Positions 17,145-26,380 of a stretch of DNA of 64,000 nucleotides are shown in pieces. Under the pieces are notes generated by a model. It made no database searches. It was not told where the DNA came from and saw nothing but the letters and a program-made list of their open reading frames with translations. Location: the NCBI GenBank assembly GCA_016841765.1, contig JAENYN010000017.1, positions 18,416-82,415 of the forward strand, given 5' to 3'. Every line of letters starts with the position of its first letter. Within the stretch, counting starts at the first letter, position 1. Made by a program: the position numbers and the translations under genes. This DNA is from Guptibacillus hwajinpoensis (GTDB lineage: Bacteria; Bacillota; Bacilli; Bacillales; Bacillaceae_O).

Positions 17145-17640
17145 TTCGGTGAAAAAAAGATAAACTGCGAAAGTTGAAAAATAAATTGCTCATTTTAAAA
17201 GAAAAAACAGTAGAGAAAATGATAAGCAGCAAAAGTTGAAGATATATGCCAGTTTTCATGTTAGCACATCGCAAACAGTAGAATTTGAACACTGAAAACT
17301 CTCTCAAAACTGACGGATTACTCTCCAGATTAATGCAATAAAAGATAAACGACGAAAGTTGATGATAAATTGCTCTTTTAAAAGAAAAAACACTTAATAA
17401 AAAGATAAAATCACAAAGTTAAAAATATCTACTGTCTTTTCATGACAGAACTTGCTAACAGTAAAGCAGGACCGCTGAAAACTTGCTCAAAACTATCGGA
17501 AAATGCTCCAGGTTTCTGAAAATAAAGATAGATGATGAAAGTTGAAGATAAATTGTCCTTCTAAAATGATAAAACTAAAGAAAAATAGAGAAACACCCCA
17601 ACTTGAAAGAGTTACAAATCTCCATAACAAAAGTACACTT
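17145..17640. repeat. Tandem repeat array, family B locus 1 (about 187-bp A-rich units)
   Basis: Three imperfect units begin near 17150, 17338 and 17521. Each opens with AAGATAAACnnCGAAAGTTGA and GATAAATTGCTC-type blocks, continues through an A-rich stretch, and has a conserved CTGAAAACTtgCTCAAAACT-type tail in the first two. No coding potential. The array stops just before the ectD terminator. Same family at 34640-34950 and 51505-51925. Confidence 0.7.
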
Positions 17641-17653
17641 TTCCCCCTCATGT

Positions 17654-17687
17654 CAAAAAGGCCGGCTCCTCAAAAAAGAACCGGCCT
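17654..17687 (-). terminator. Terminator of ectD
   Basis: AGGCCGG / CCGGCCT stem, followed on the minus strand by TTTTT, 10 bases beyond the ectD stop codon. Confidence 0.88.
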
Positions 17688-17697
17688 GCCTGCTCAT

Positions 17698-18612
17698 CTA
17701 TCCATTCACTTTTTCTTGGGTCCTGATTGCTTCGATTCCTTCCCGGTTGGCGAGGAATTCAGGGCGTTCATTCTGGCCTGAGAAAGGAGCGATCAGCTGG
17801 TTTTCGATGGAATTATAAACAAAGAAGACATTGCTGCGCGGGAACGGTGAGATATTTCCGGCGGATCCATGCATCGTATTGCTTTCAAAGAAAATGACAG
17901 AGCCGGCCGGGCCTGTCGCTGTATCGATTTTGTTGCCGGCCTCTTCTGTCAGCCACTTCAGGCTGTCTTCGTCCGGCACGCCCACTTCCTGTTTTTTCAG
18001 AGATGATTTGAAGTTATCTTCCGGCGTTTCACCGGCACATGTGACAAACCATTTGTGCGAGCCAGGAATCAGCATGAGCGGACCGTTGAATTCGTGGTTG
18101 TCCGTCAAAATAATGGAGCAGCTGAGCGCGCGCATATTCGGCATGCCGTCTTCCACATGCCAGGTCTCAAAATCGGAGTGCCAGTAAAATTCTTTCCCTT
18201 TGAAGCCCGGTTTGAAGTTGATGCGGGACTGATGGATATAGACCCCGCTTCCAAGCAGTTGCTCCGCAATTTTCACAAGCCGGTCATCCTGCGATAATTC
18301 TTTGAAAAAATTCTGGTTCTTATGGACTTCAAACACCGACCTCACATCATCGCTTCCCGGCTCCTTAATGACATCGGACGCATTACGGCTGCGGTTTTCT
18401 TGCATTGTCCGCTCTAATTCCTGCTTCATCCGGGCGACTTCTTCGTCGTTGAAAAATTTCTCGAACATGATATAGCCATTTTGTTCATAGAAGTTCAGAT
18501 TCTGTTGGTCAAGCGGGCCATTTTCAGGTGACTTGTTATGAATTACCGGGTCTTTCCGTTCAAAAATTTCAACATGTTCACCTTTTCTGGAAGGATATTT
18601 ATCTGATCCCAT
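17698..18612 (-). CDS. ectD: Ectoine hydroxylase
   Basis: 304 residues, the family length. A phytanoyl-CoA dioxygenase fold with the ectoine hydroxylase signature WHSDFETWHVEDGMPNMR. Iron ligands are His145, Asp147 and His248, matching the positions known for EctD. The enzyme converts ectoine to 5-hydroxyectoine with Fe(II), oxygen and 2-oxoglutarate in the cytoplasm. ATG 18612 is chosen because AAGGGGTG lies six bases upstream; GTG 18621 overlaps it. No ectABC genes are adjacent, so ectoine must be made elsewhere in the genome or imported. It is the clearest sign of a salt-adapted host. Confidence 0.93.
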   Translation of the reverse strand: MGSDKYPSRKGEHVEIFERKDPVIHNKSPENGPLDQQNLNFYEQNGYIMFEKFFNDEEVARMKQELERTMQENRSRNASDVIKEPGSDDVRSVFEVHKNQNFFKELSQDDRLVKIAEQLLGSGVYIHQSRINFKPGFKGKEFYWHSDFETWHVEDGMPNMRALSCSIILTDNHEFNGPLMLIPGSHKWFVTCAGETPEDNFKSSLKKQEVGVPDEDSLKWLTEEAGNKIDTATGPAGSVIFFESNTMHGSAGNISPFPRSNVFFVYNSIENQLIAPFSGQNERPEFLANREGIEAIRTQEKVNG

Positions 18613-18716
18613 TTGATTCACCCCTTATAAATTCTTCTGTAGAGTGTCTTACCGGGGACTTTTTTAATAAAACTTAATTTTTTTAAAAAAAGGTTAAAAA
18701 AGAAAGAATTCCCATT

Positions 18717-18741
18717 AAAAAGAGCCCTGTTTCCAGGACTC
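18717..18741 (-). terminator. Terminator of the rRNA methyltransferase gene
   Basis: GAGTCCTG / CAGGGCTC hairpin (one mismatch) followed by TTTTT on the minus strand, 11 bases beyond the stop codon. Confidence 0.75.
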
Positions 18742-18751
18742 GATTAAAGCA

Positions 18752-19945
18752 CTATATTTTTTTAATAAAAACTACCTTCAGATAATCTCCTTCAGGAAAT
18801 GAGTTGGCTGTACGAAAGTCGTCCGGCAGCGAAAACTCTTCAAGAATTTTGTATTTCCCGCCTGTTTCTTTGAATGCCCGGTCAATGAACCCCTTGAACT
18901 TGTCCATGCCGAACGAAGCGGCATTTGTGGAAGCGACGATGATGCCGCTATTTTCTGTAATGGCGATTGCATCTTTTAACAGATCCTTATAGTCTTTCGC
19001 CGCACTGAATGTATTTTTTTTCGAACGGGCAAAGCTTGGCGGGTCAAGGATGACCATCTCAAATTTGAGGTTGTTCTTTTGTGCATAGTTAAAGTAGCGG
19101 AATACGTCCATCACTCTGATATCCTGTGCTTCATGGTCAATCCCGTTCAAGCTGAATTGCTCAATCGTCTTCGGCAGGCTGCGGTTGGCCAGATCGACAC
19201 TTGTCGTTTTTGCAGCTCCGCCAAGCGCTGCAAAAACAGAAAAGGCTCCGGTGTAGGAAAACGTGTTCAGTACGCTCTTGCCTTCTGAATATTTATCGCG
19301 GATCGCCTTTCTGACCTCGCGCTGGTCAAGGAACACACCGACCATTGCGCCTTCGTTTAAATAAACGGCAAAGCGGACACCGTTTTCTTTCACAATCAGC
19401 GGGAATTCCGCCCGTTCGCCAGCAGCAAAGTCATCATCATCGATGTATTGCCCTTTGGTATCGAAGCGTTTTTTCTCGTATATCCCTTGATAGTCTGCTG
19501 ATTTTTTCAGTGCTTCAATGATTTCCGCCTTGAACGTGTAGATGCCGAGACTGTACCAGTTGATCAGATAATAACCTTCGAAGTGATCGATCGTAAGGCC
19601 GCCGATTCCATCTCCTTCGCCATTGAAAACCCGAAAGGCGGTCGTGTCCGGATTTTCATAGAAAGAGGACCTGTGTTCAAGCGCCGCTTTTACTTTTCGG
19701 TCAAAAAAGGCCTGGTCGATCGCTTCGTTTTCTTTGCGGCTCAGCATCCATCCATATCCCTTATTTTGCCTTCCGTAATATCCCTTTGCAATAAACGAGC
19801 CGCTGCTGTCCTTAAGAGTGAAGATGGACCCCTCTTCCTTCAATGCAGAAATGTTGGAAACGGCCTCTTTGAAAAGAAGCGGATAACCGCTTTTATATTT
19901 TTTTACAAACTTCGGCTGGATGTTCAACCGGATTTCGTTTCTCAT
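18752..19945 (-). CDS. Class I SAM-dependent rRNA methyltransferase, RlmI/YwbD type
   Basis: About 397 residues from ATG 19945 (GGAG eight bases upstream). The N-terminal PUA-like part (about 1-75) is followed by the EEHP-type middle region and a Rossmann methyltransferase domain with VLNTFSYTGAFSVFAALGGA (SAM loop), SVDLANRSL and the DPPSF motif in VILDPPSFARSK. RlmI enzymes make 5-methylcytidine in 23S rRNA; the B. subtilis relative is YwbD. Assignment to the family is firm, the target base is inferred. The upstream frame to 19993 lacks a ribosome binding site. Confidence 0.88.
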   Translation of the reverse strand: MRNEIRLNIQPKFVKKYKSGYPLLFKEAVSNISALKEEGSIFTLKDSSGSFIAKGYYGRQNKGYGWMLSRKENEAIDQAFFDRKVKAALEHRSSFYENPDTTAFRVFNGEGDGIGGLTIDHFEGYYLINWYSLGIYTFKAEIIEALKKSADYQGIYEKKRFDTKGQYIDDDDFAAGERAEFPLIVKENGVRFAVYLNEGAMVGVFLDQREVRKAIRDKYSEGKSVLNTFSYTGAFSVFAALGGAAKTTSVDLANRSLPKTIEQFSLNGIDHEAQDIRVMDVFRYFNYAQKNNLKFEMVILDPPSFARSKKNTFSAAKDYKDLLKDAIAITENSGIIVASTNAASFGMDKFKGFIDRAFKETGGKYKILEEFSLPDDFRTANSFPEGDYLKVVFIKKI

Positions 19946-20168
19946 AATATCTGCTCCACTACCTTTTTTCGTATTTGTCATTTCGTATATCATCCATTAA
20001 ATCACACTTTCTGCCTGAATTCTAATTTCCGGGGACTACTTGAAGGATGAAACGGGAATAGAGTCGAAGAACGTTTAGAAGGTGCGGGCTGCCACATCAT
20101 GATTATGTCTTGATTTTCCAGGGCAGCAGTGTCAGCCGCAAACATCCAATACATAGGAGGAGATGCAC

Positions 20169-21185
20169 ATGCAACAAATCCAGCTCGCAAAAAGGCCAAA
20201 AGGAAAACCGGTTTCCGAGGATTTCCGTTTCGTTGATGTACCGATGCCGGAATTAGATAAAGGCGAGATTTTGGTGAAAACCCTCTATTTGTCCGTAGAT
20301 CCTTATATGCGGGGACGGATGGTGGATGCCAAGTCTTATGTTGAACCATTCAAACTTGACGAAGTGATCAGCGGCGGGGTTGTCGGTGAAGTTGTGGAAT
20401 CAAAGTCCGACAAGTTCAGCAAGGGCGATATTGTGACCGGGATGCTCGGCTGGCAGGAATATTCAGCCGCCAGTGACAAAGAAGTCCGCAAAGTGGACCC
20501 CAGCCTTGCCCCTGTCACTACAGCACTTGGGATACTCGGCCTGACCGGCCTGACCGCCTACTTCGGAATGCTTGATATCGGCAACCCGAAAGAAGGCGAA
20601 ACGGTGGTCGTATCAGGGGCAGCGGGTGCTGTCGGCTCAGTTGCCGGCCAGATTGCGCGTATAAAAGGGGCCCGGGTCGTCGGGATTGCCGGATCTGACG
20701 AAAAAACCGGATATTTACTTACCGAACTCGGCTTTGATGCGGCAATCAACTATAAGACGACCGAATATCTTCATGAAGCGCTCAAGGAAGCCTGCCCGGA
20801 TGGTGTTGATGTCTATTTTGATAATGTCGGGGGAGAGATTTCCGATGCTGTGTTGAATACGTTAAACAAACATGCACGCATCCCGGTTTGCGGCGCGATT
20901 TCATCTTATAATGCGGTCGGCGAAGACCTCGGCCCGCGGGTGCAAAGCAAACTGATCAAATCAAGCGCCCTCATGAAAGGGTTCATTGTCGGTGATTATT
21001 CCAGCCAGTTTCTTGACGGCGCCCAGCAATTGGCCGAATGGCTGAAATCCGGAAAATTGAAGTATGAAGAAACGATTATCGAAGGATTTGAAAATATCCC
21101 GCAGGCTTTTATCGGGCTGTTTGAAGGGAAAAATCTCGGGAAACAGCTTGTAAAAGTTGCAGACCCTGAAAATGCTGAACTATAA
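20169..21185 (+). CDS. yfmJ: NADP-dependent medium-chain oxidoreductase YfmJ
   Basis: 338 residues of the zinc-free medium-chain dehydrogenase/reductase family (leukotriene B4 dehydrogenase / curcumin reductase type). Seen: LSVDPYMRGRM, the substrate segment, VVSGAAGAVGSVAGQIA (NADP loop with AAGAVG), VYFDNVGGE and PVCGAISSYN. It reduces activated C=C bonds of enones with NADPH. AGGAGG is eight bases before ATG 20169 and only two before ATG 20163. Monocistronic, with a strong terminator. Confidence 0.9.
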   Translation: MQQIQLAKRPKGKPVSEDFRFVDVPMPELDKGEILVKTLYLSVDPYMRGRMVDAKSYVEPFKLDEVISGGVVGEVVESKSDKFSKGDIVTGMLGWQEYSAASDKEVRKVDPSLAPVTTALGILGLTGLTAYFGMLDIGNPKEGETVVVSGAAGAVGSVAGQIARIKGARVVGIAGSDEKTGYLLTELGFDAAINYKTTEYLHEALKEACPDGVDVYFDNVGGEISDAVLNTLNKHARIPVCGAISSYNAVGEDLGPRVQSKLIKSSALMKGFIVGDYSSQFLDGAQQLAEWLKSGKLKYEETIIEGFENIPQAFIGLFEGKNLGKQLVKVADPENAEL

Positions 21186-21192
21186 GTGCATC

Positions 21193-21225
21193 AAGCCGCT
21201 TTCTGATAGAAGGCGGCTTTTTTTA
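21193..21225 (+). terminator. Terminator of yfmJ
   Basis: AAGCCGC / GCGGCTT stem followed by seven T, 8 bases after the stop codon. Confidence 0.88.
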
Positions 21226-21228
21226 TTT

Positions 21229-21294
21229 GGCTTTGTTAATGTACAATGTTGATTTTTGCTGAAGTTGATTGGAGCGGAAGGGGCCCGACTCCAA
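21229..21294. repeat. Truncated left end of the short palindromic repeat (family C')
   Basis: GGCTTTGTTAA, AATGTTGATTTTT and GTTGATTGGAGCGGAAGG match the left end of the complete copy at 40549-40729; the remaining two thirds are missing. Confidence 0.65.
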
Positions 21295-21402
21295 ACGCGT
21301 TTTGGCGTGCATTCACTATACCCGAAAGGAAAATGATTTTCTGTCCAGAATTATAGAAAGAGCAGTTGGCGCTTTACATAATGATGATGGGGGGATTACA
21401 AG

Positions 21403-22281
21403 TTGATCGAACTTAAAAAGATGAGTGACTGTACATTTACGGAGGTACTTCAAGCCTGGCATAAAGGATTTGAGGGGTACTATTTTGATATGACGATGGA
21501 AATCGAACAGTTTTTGAAAAAGGTGGTTTCAGAAGATTTGGCACCCGAACATTCCTGGATCGTTTTTTCTGAAGGCTCACCGGCAGGCCTTCTCCTGAAT
21601 GGATTCAGAACGGTCAAAGGAAAGAAAAGGGCATGGAACGGCGGAACAGGAGTCGCTCTCGATCTTCGCGGCACAGGGGTAGGCAAGCGCCTGATGGAGA
21701 AAATGCTGCAGACATATAAACTTCAAGGTGTGGATGAATGTTACCTTGAAGCGATTTCTGATAATAGCACGGCCATATCCCTTTATAAGAAAGTGGGATA
21801 CGAAGTGGTGGATAAACTGGTATTCCTTCAAAACAAGGAATCGCTTGATGAGTTCACGTTCACCACCCCGAAAAGCTATCGAGTGGAGCAGGCACCCGTG
21901 CAAAAAGCGGCTAACCTTGATTTTTACGATGCGGAAAGCTCCTGGCAAACCCTTGCTCAAAACGTGAAAGACGGACAGGCAGCCATTGCCTATGACGTTG
22001 AAAAGAACATCGCCGGTTATGCCCTCTTTTCGAAACATTACACCGACAGCGGCGAACTGGCAAGAATCGTATTATATCAATGCAAAGCTCAGCCCGACTT
22101 GCTAGATGAACACGAAATATTGAACAGCATCCTGAAATTTGTATTCGAACCGGGACATACAAAATGCCTCAGATCTACAGTAAACACTTCTAAAAAGTCT
22201 ACTGCCCTCATTGCTATCCTGAAACAAGCCGGCTTTGCCCCGGCCATTGAACAGGTTCACATGAAAAAAACGATGATTTAG
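21403..22281 (+). CDS. GNAT family N-acetyltransferase, two-domain form
   Basis: 292 residues from TTG 21403 (GGGGGG eight bases upstream). The N-terminal domain (about 1-145) is a full GNAT fold with GTGVALDLRGTGVGKRLMEKML and the C-terminal strand motif NSTAISLYKKVGYEV. The second half (about 155-292) looks like a degenerate GNAT domain lacking the RGxG loop. Such tandem proteins often acetylate small molecules or peptides; the substrate is unknown. A long palindrome (22294-22334) starts 12 bases after the stop codon. Confidence 0.85.
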   Translation: MIELKKMSDCTFTEVLQAWHKGFEGYYFDMTMEIEQFLKKVVSEDLAPEHSWIVFSEGSPAGLLLNGFRTVKGKKRAWNGGTGVALDLRGTGVGKRLMEKMLQTYKLQGVDECYLEAISDNSTAISLYKKVGYEVVDKLVFLQNKESLDEFTFTTPKSYRVEQAPVQKAANLDFYDAESSWQTLAQNVKDGQAAIAYDVEKNIAGYALFSKHYTDSGELARIVLYQCKAQPDLLDEHEILNSILKFVFEPGHTKCLRSTVNTSKKSTALIAILKQAGFAPAIEQVHMKKTMI

Positions 22282-22293
22282 GTCTTTCGACTC

Positions 22294-22334
22294 ATCATTG
22301 CCTGGCAATTGCGAGGCAATTGCCAGGCAATGAT
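22294..22334. repeat. Perfect 19-bp inverted repeat (GGCAATTGCC family)
   Basis: ATCATTGCCTGGCAATTGC and its exact complement are separated by three bases. It has no T-tract, so it is not a classical terminator. Its CCTGGCAATTGC core recurs in a 32-bp palindrome at 47082-47113. Confidence 0.75.
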
Positions 22335-22431
22335 GCAATAATGGTCAATCCTCCCTTTTCACATTCTGATACATATTTTCACTCCTACTGGAAAGATTAT
22401 GGAGAGTATGTCTAATGCGGGAGGTTTTGAT

Positions 22432-23976
22432 ATGAGTGATAAACACGGAAGGAGACCGGCGATGCCGCGTTTCCCTGAGCCTTATTGGCGGGAAAATATG
22501 CGTTTGCTGCCAGAATTTCAACAGCTTGATAAAGACCTTACAGTCGATGTCGCCATTGTCGGCGGCGGGATCACCGGCATTACAGCCGCTTATTTGCTGA
22601 CGAAAAACGGCTACAAAACGGCACTTGTCGAAGCCGGCAAACTGTTAAACGGGACAACCGGCCACACGACAGCAAAAGTGACCGCACAGCATGGGCTTAT
22701 TTATGATGAGCTGATCCAGCACTTTGGGGAATTGAAGGCCCAGCAGTACTACCAGGCTGCCACGGATGCAATGGATTTCATCAAGCAGACGGCAGAGGAA
22801 CATAACATCGATTGTGACCTGACTGAGGAAGACGCTTATTTGTATGCCACGACAGAAGAATACAAAACCAAGCTGCAAAAAGAGCATGAAGCGTATCAGC
22901 AGCTTGGAATCAAAAGCAGATGGCTTGAGGAAATACCGTTTGATATTAAAATAACCGGTGCCCTCGCTATGGAAAAGCAAATGCAATTCCATCCGCTGAA
23001 GTATTTGGCCCCCCTTGTCTCTTATATCCAGGAAAACGGCGGCCTTATCTACGAAAACACTACCGCTGTCGAAGTTGAGGAAACCGAACAGCCGCAAGTG
23101 ATTTTACGCAACGGCAATAAAATTACCTGCAAGCATGTAATAGCCGCTTCACACTATCCTTTTTATGATGGCGGCGGTTTATATTTCACCAGAATGTATC
23201 CCGACAGATCCTATATCATTGCCGTCAAAGCGGAAAAGGAGTATCCCGGAGGCATGTATTTAAGCGTCGACAATCCCGTCCGTTCCTTACGATTTACTGA
23301 CTTCAACGGCGAAAAGCTCATCTTGATTGCCGGCGAAAACCATAAGACCGGCCAGGGCATTGATACGATGGAACACTATAAGGCTCTGGAACAGTTCGGC
23401 CATGAAGTGCTGGGCATAAAAGAATACCCTTACAGGTGGTCGGCGCAGGACCTTATCACGCTTGATAAAATCCCATATATCGGCCAGATCAAAGACGGCC
23501 ATCCTAATATATATGTTGCAGCAGGTTATCGAAAATGGGGTATGACCAACGGAACGCAGGCAGCTTTGCTGATCACTGACTTGATTATGCACCGCAGCAA
23601 TCAGTATCTGGATCTTTATTCTCCATCACGGGACGTAAAAGCTGATCCGTCCATCAAGAAATTCATCAAGGAAAATGCAGATGTCGCCGGCGAGCTGATT
23701 GCCGGAAAACTGGACTTTAACCGGAAGCGCATTGAAGACATGGAAATCGGCGAAGGCGCTATCGTCACAGTGAATGGGCAACGGTCCGGTGCTTATAAAG
23801 AGGATGAATCAACTGTCCACATCGTTGATACAACCTGCCGGCACCTCGGCTGTGAAGTCAAATGGAACGCAGGTGACCGGACGTGGGACTGCCCTTGTCA
23901 CGGATCCCGGTATTCCGTGGACGGAACGGTCATAGAAGGCCCGGCCGAAGAGCCGCTCCCCCGAATTGACTCGTAA
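22432..23976 (+). CDS. FAD-dependent oxidoreductase with C-terminal Rieske [2Fe-2S] domain (YhfW-like)
   Basis: 514 residues from ATG 22432 (GGGAGG seven bases upstream). The N-terminal D-amino-acid-oxidase-type FAD domain has VAIVGGGITGITAAYLL and the TTGHTTAKVTAQHG motif characteristic of this group. The C-terminal 80 residues are a Rieske domain with CRH, 15 residues, then CPCH (Cys-x-His and Cys-x2-His ligands). The organisation and length match B. subtilis YhfW. It probably moves electrons between an unknown substrate and an acceptor through the cluster. Monocistronic. Confidence 0.9.
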   Translation: MSDKHGRRPAMPRFPEPYWRENMRLLPEFQQLDKDLTVDVAIVGGGITGITAAYLLTKNGYKTALVEAGKLLNGTTGHTTAKVTAQHGLIYDELIQHFGELKAQQYYQAATDAMDFIKQTAEEHNIDCDLTEEDAYLYATTEEYKTKLQKEHEAYQQLGIKSRWLEEIPFDIKITGALAMEKQMQFHPLKYLAPLVSYIQENGGLIYENTTAVEVEETEQPQVILRNGNKITCKHVIAASHYPFYDGGGLYFTRMYPDRSYIIAVKAEKEYPGGMYLSVDNPVRSLRFTDFNGEKLILIAGENHKTGQGIDTMEHYKALEQFGHEVLGIKEYPYRWSAQDLITLDKIPYIGQIKDGHPNIYVAAGYRKWGMTNGTQAALLITDLIMHRSNQYLDLYSPSRDVKADPSIKKFIKENADVAGELIAGKLDFNRKRIEDMEIGEGAIVTVNGQRSGAYKEDESTVHIVDTTCRHLGCEVKWNAGDRTWDCPCHGSRYSVDGTVIEGPAEEPLPRIDS

Positions 23977-23989
23977 CTGACAGCCATCG

Positions 23990-24110
23990 AATTCTTCCTA
24001 AAGAAAACTCGCCAATTGGAGAGCCTTTAGGCGAAGACAGAGGCGTAGTTATCTAAATTGCTAAAATTGGAAGTCGTGTAGGAATACTCCCTTGCTGACA
24101 ATTTATCCTT
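23990..24110. repeat. Degenerate repeat, family D copy 2
   Basis: CGCCAATTGGAGAG, TTTAGGCGAAGACAGAG, GTAGTTAT, CTTGCTGACAATTTAT; the second and later blocks match 10487-10580 in the same order. This kind of intergenic element is familiar from other bacilli. Confidence 0.5.
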
Positions 24111-24125
24111 TCCTATAAGGAAACA

Positions 24126-24160
24126 AAAAAGCTCTGCCGCAAAATCGGGCAGAGCTTTTT
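24126..24160. terminator. Bidirectional terminator between yhfW-like and LTA synthase genes
   Basis: Stem AAAAAGCTCTGCC / GGCAGAGCTTTTT, perfect, with T or A tracts on both sides; serves the convergent genes. Confidence 0.9.
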
Positions 24161-24161
24161 A

Positions 24162-26090
24162 TCATTCGCTTGTATCTCTATATTTGTAATCTTCCGGGTT
24201 GACCGGTTCAAAACCTTCCGGCTTATAGAAGCGGAGCAAATCTCCGTAGACGACCCTGTCAGACAGTTCTAGCATCTGGGCAGCCTTATCTCCATAATCT
24301 TCACACTTGTTTTCCTCTAACAATTCACCTGTTTCGTTGTCATAGCATTTGCTGTCAACCTGCGTATATTCCGGTGTAATGAAGTCACCATTGCGGAACG
24401 GCACTAATTCCTGGTGCTGTTCGGACAGCAGGTCGGTTCCGAATGAAATATAGTCTTTCGTATCGACACCAAGCAAGTGAAGCACTGTCGGGCGAATATC
24501 AATTTGCCCGCCGTATGCATCGACTTTTTCACCTTTCACGCCAGGAACGTGGATGAACAACGGAACACGCTGAAGCTGCGCATTCTTAAACGGTGTGATT
24601 TCTTCGCCAGTGATTTCTGCCATTGCAGCATTATGGTTGGATGATATACCGTAGTGATCACCGTACATGACAATCATAGTATTTTCATACAGGCCGGCTG
24701 CCTTCAGATCATTAAAGAATTGCTCAAGTGCCTGGTCCATATAATTGGCCGTCTGGAAGTAATAGTTCACGACATTATCATTGGTATCTTCAGCCGGGAA
24801 GTCCGTATCCCCTTCATCCATTGTAAACGGGAAGTGGTTCGACAGTGTCAGGAACTTCGAATAGAACGGCTGCGGCAGCTCTTTCAAATACGGAATGGAT
24901 TCTTCAAAAAATGGTTTATCTTTCAGACCGTAGTTATGAGTTGCCTCTTCTGTCATATTATAAGATCCGGAATCATAGAACCGGTCGATACCTAACGATT
25001 TATACATTTCTGAACGGTTCCAGAATGACATGTCATTGCCGTGGAACGTCGCAGAAGTATACCCTTCCGACTTCAAAATGGCCGGGGCTGCCTGGTAAAC
25101 GTTCTGTGCTTTGTTGATGAACACTGACCCCTGCGGCATCCCAAACAATGAGTTGGCCATCATGAACTCTGCGTCTGATGTCTTCCCCTGCCCGGTCTGG
25201 TGGAAAACATTTTCAAAGAAGAACGTATTCGGATCCCGTTTCAGGGAATTCATAAATGGTGTTACTTCCTGGCCGTCAACGCGGTAATCCAGAACGAAAT
25301 TTTGCAGAGACTCAAGCGAAATATAAATGACATTCATATCTTTCGCTTTTCCGAAATACTTCGGATTGGGACGGGCATGGTTTGCCTTCACAAAGTTTTC
25401 GACTTCTGCGATATCACTGCTGTCCGCCATCGCCCTCTGCGTCGTTGATTTCGTATTCAGGAAGATATCATAAATCGTAAAGTTATATGCTCCAAGATAT
25501 TTAACGATATAGTTACGGTCAAATGTACGGGTCAAAAGCTGCGGTCGATCAATATTTGCCAACCCCAGATTGACTGAAAAAATAAGCATCGCTGCGACAA
25601 ACAGGCCGGTAAGCGGGCGGGCCGTCAATTTCGGCTGCGGTTTCACCTTTTTCATCAGGACTATGGCAAGAATCAGGATGGTATCGGCAAAATAGAGAAT
25701 ATCCAGCGGCGACATAAGCGCAAGCGCACTATCACCCAGCTGGCCGCCGTTTTTCTTCGCCTGCATGAGAACCGGCACCGTAATGAAATCGTTGAAAAAA
25801 CGGTAGTAAGCAATATTTGCATAAAGCAGAAATGACATCAGGAAGTTGATCGTGACCATGGCGAATTGCTGCGCCCTTCCTTTGAACATTAAAGCAAAAG
25901 CAAAAAAGAACAGCGCTGAACTGACCGGGTTCAGGAACAGCAGAAAATGCTGCATCAGGCTCTCAACGCCGAGATCGAATTCAATCAGATAAGCAGAATA
26001 CGTTTTAAGCCAGAACAGGACGATGGCCAGAAGAAACAGACTGTATTTTTTTGTGCCCATCGTACGATATGTTTCTTTGAGAAGCTTCAT
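24162..26090 (-). CDS. ltaS: Lipoteichoic acid synthase (LtaS family)
   Basis: 642 residues. About five membrane helices in the first 200 residues, a linker, then the extracellular sulfatase-like domain. Catalytic Thr304 lies in GQGKTSDAEF, metal ligand Glu260 in ISLESLQ, and Asp/His in MYGDHYG; the Glu and Thr positions agree with S. aureus LtaS (Glu255, Thr300). The enzyme polymerises glycerol phosphate from phosphatidylglycerol onto the lipid anchor on the outer membrane face. Bacilli carry several paralogues (LtaS, YfnI, YqgS, YvgJ) and I cannot say which one this is. AGAGGTGAA precedes ATG 26090. Confidence 0.9.
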   Translation of the reverse strand: MKLLKETYRTMGTKKYSLFLLAIVLFWLKTYSAYLIEFDLGVESLMQHFLLFLNPVSSALFFFAFALMFKGRAQQFAMVTINFLMSFLLYANIAYYRFFNDFITVPVLMQAKKNGGQLGDSALALMSPLDILYFADTILILAIVLMKKVKPQPKLTARPLTGLFVAAMLIFSVNLGLANIDRPQLLTRTFDRNYIVKYLGAYNFTIYDIFLNTKSTTQRAMADSSDIAEVENFVKANHARPNPKYFGKAKDMNVIYISLESLQNFVLDYRVDGQEVTPFMNSLKRDPNTFFFENVFHQTGQGKTSDAEFMMANSLFGMPQGSVFINKAQNVYQAAPAILKSEGYTSATFHGNDMSFWNRSEMYKSLGIDRFYDSGSYNMTEEATHNYGLKDKPFFEESIPYLKELPQPFYSKFLTLSNHFPFTMDEGDTDFPAEDTNDNVVNYYFQTANYMDQALEQFFNDLKAAGLYENTMIVMYGDHYGISSNHNAAMAEITGEEITPFKNAQLQRVPLFIHVPGVKGEKVDAYGGQIDIRPTVLHLLGVDTKDYISFGTDLLSEQHQELVPFRNGDFITPEYTQVDSKCYDNETGELLEENKCEDYGDKAAQMLELSDRVVYGDLLRFYKPEGFEPVNPEDYKYRDTSE

Positions 26091-26279
26091 TTACGTTCAC
26101 CTCTTTGAGTTTACACAAAAGCTCTACATGATATCCTTCGCACAACTCTTTAATTATATAGGAATGGTTTATAGATTAGTATATCTTATTTTTTTGAAAA
26201 ACTGGAATATTTTCCTTCTGGGAGGCAGACGTCATTTCTCTAATCTTATTGTAATCCTCTTTACAAATTTTTGAAAGAA

Positions 26280-26315
26280 ATAACGAGCAGACACATACTT
26301 CCCCCTGCTCGTTAT
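26280..26315 (-). terminator. Inverted repeat downstream of topB
   Basis: Perfect 11-bp stem ATAACGAGCAG / CTGCTCGTTAT about 65 bases beyond the topB stop codon; the only terminator-like structure between topB and ltaS. The remaining gap up to ltaS is AT-rich, presumably the ltaS promoter region. Confidence 0.65.
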
Positions 26316-26380
26316 TATATTACCTGACATTAAGTTGATGAAACCGATGTAATGGTTTTATAAATCGTTTGTTAAGTTTG

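Noticed and set aside
16113..17177. A 354-codon open frame on the plus strand opposite the AraC-family gene
   Set aside because: It lies wholly antisense to a clear regulator gene and its composition (Arg/Pro/His-rich) is that of a shadow frame; it runs on into the repeat array.
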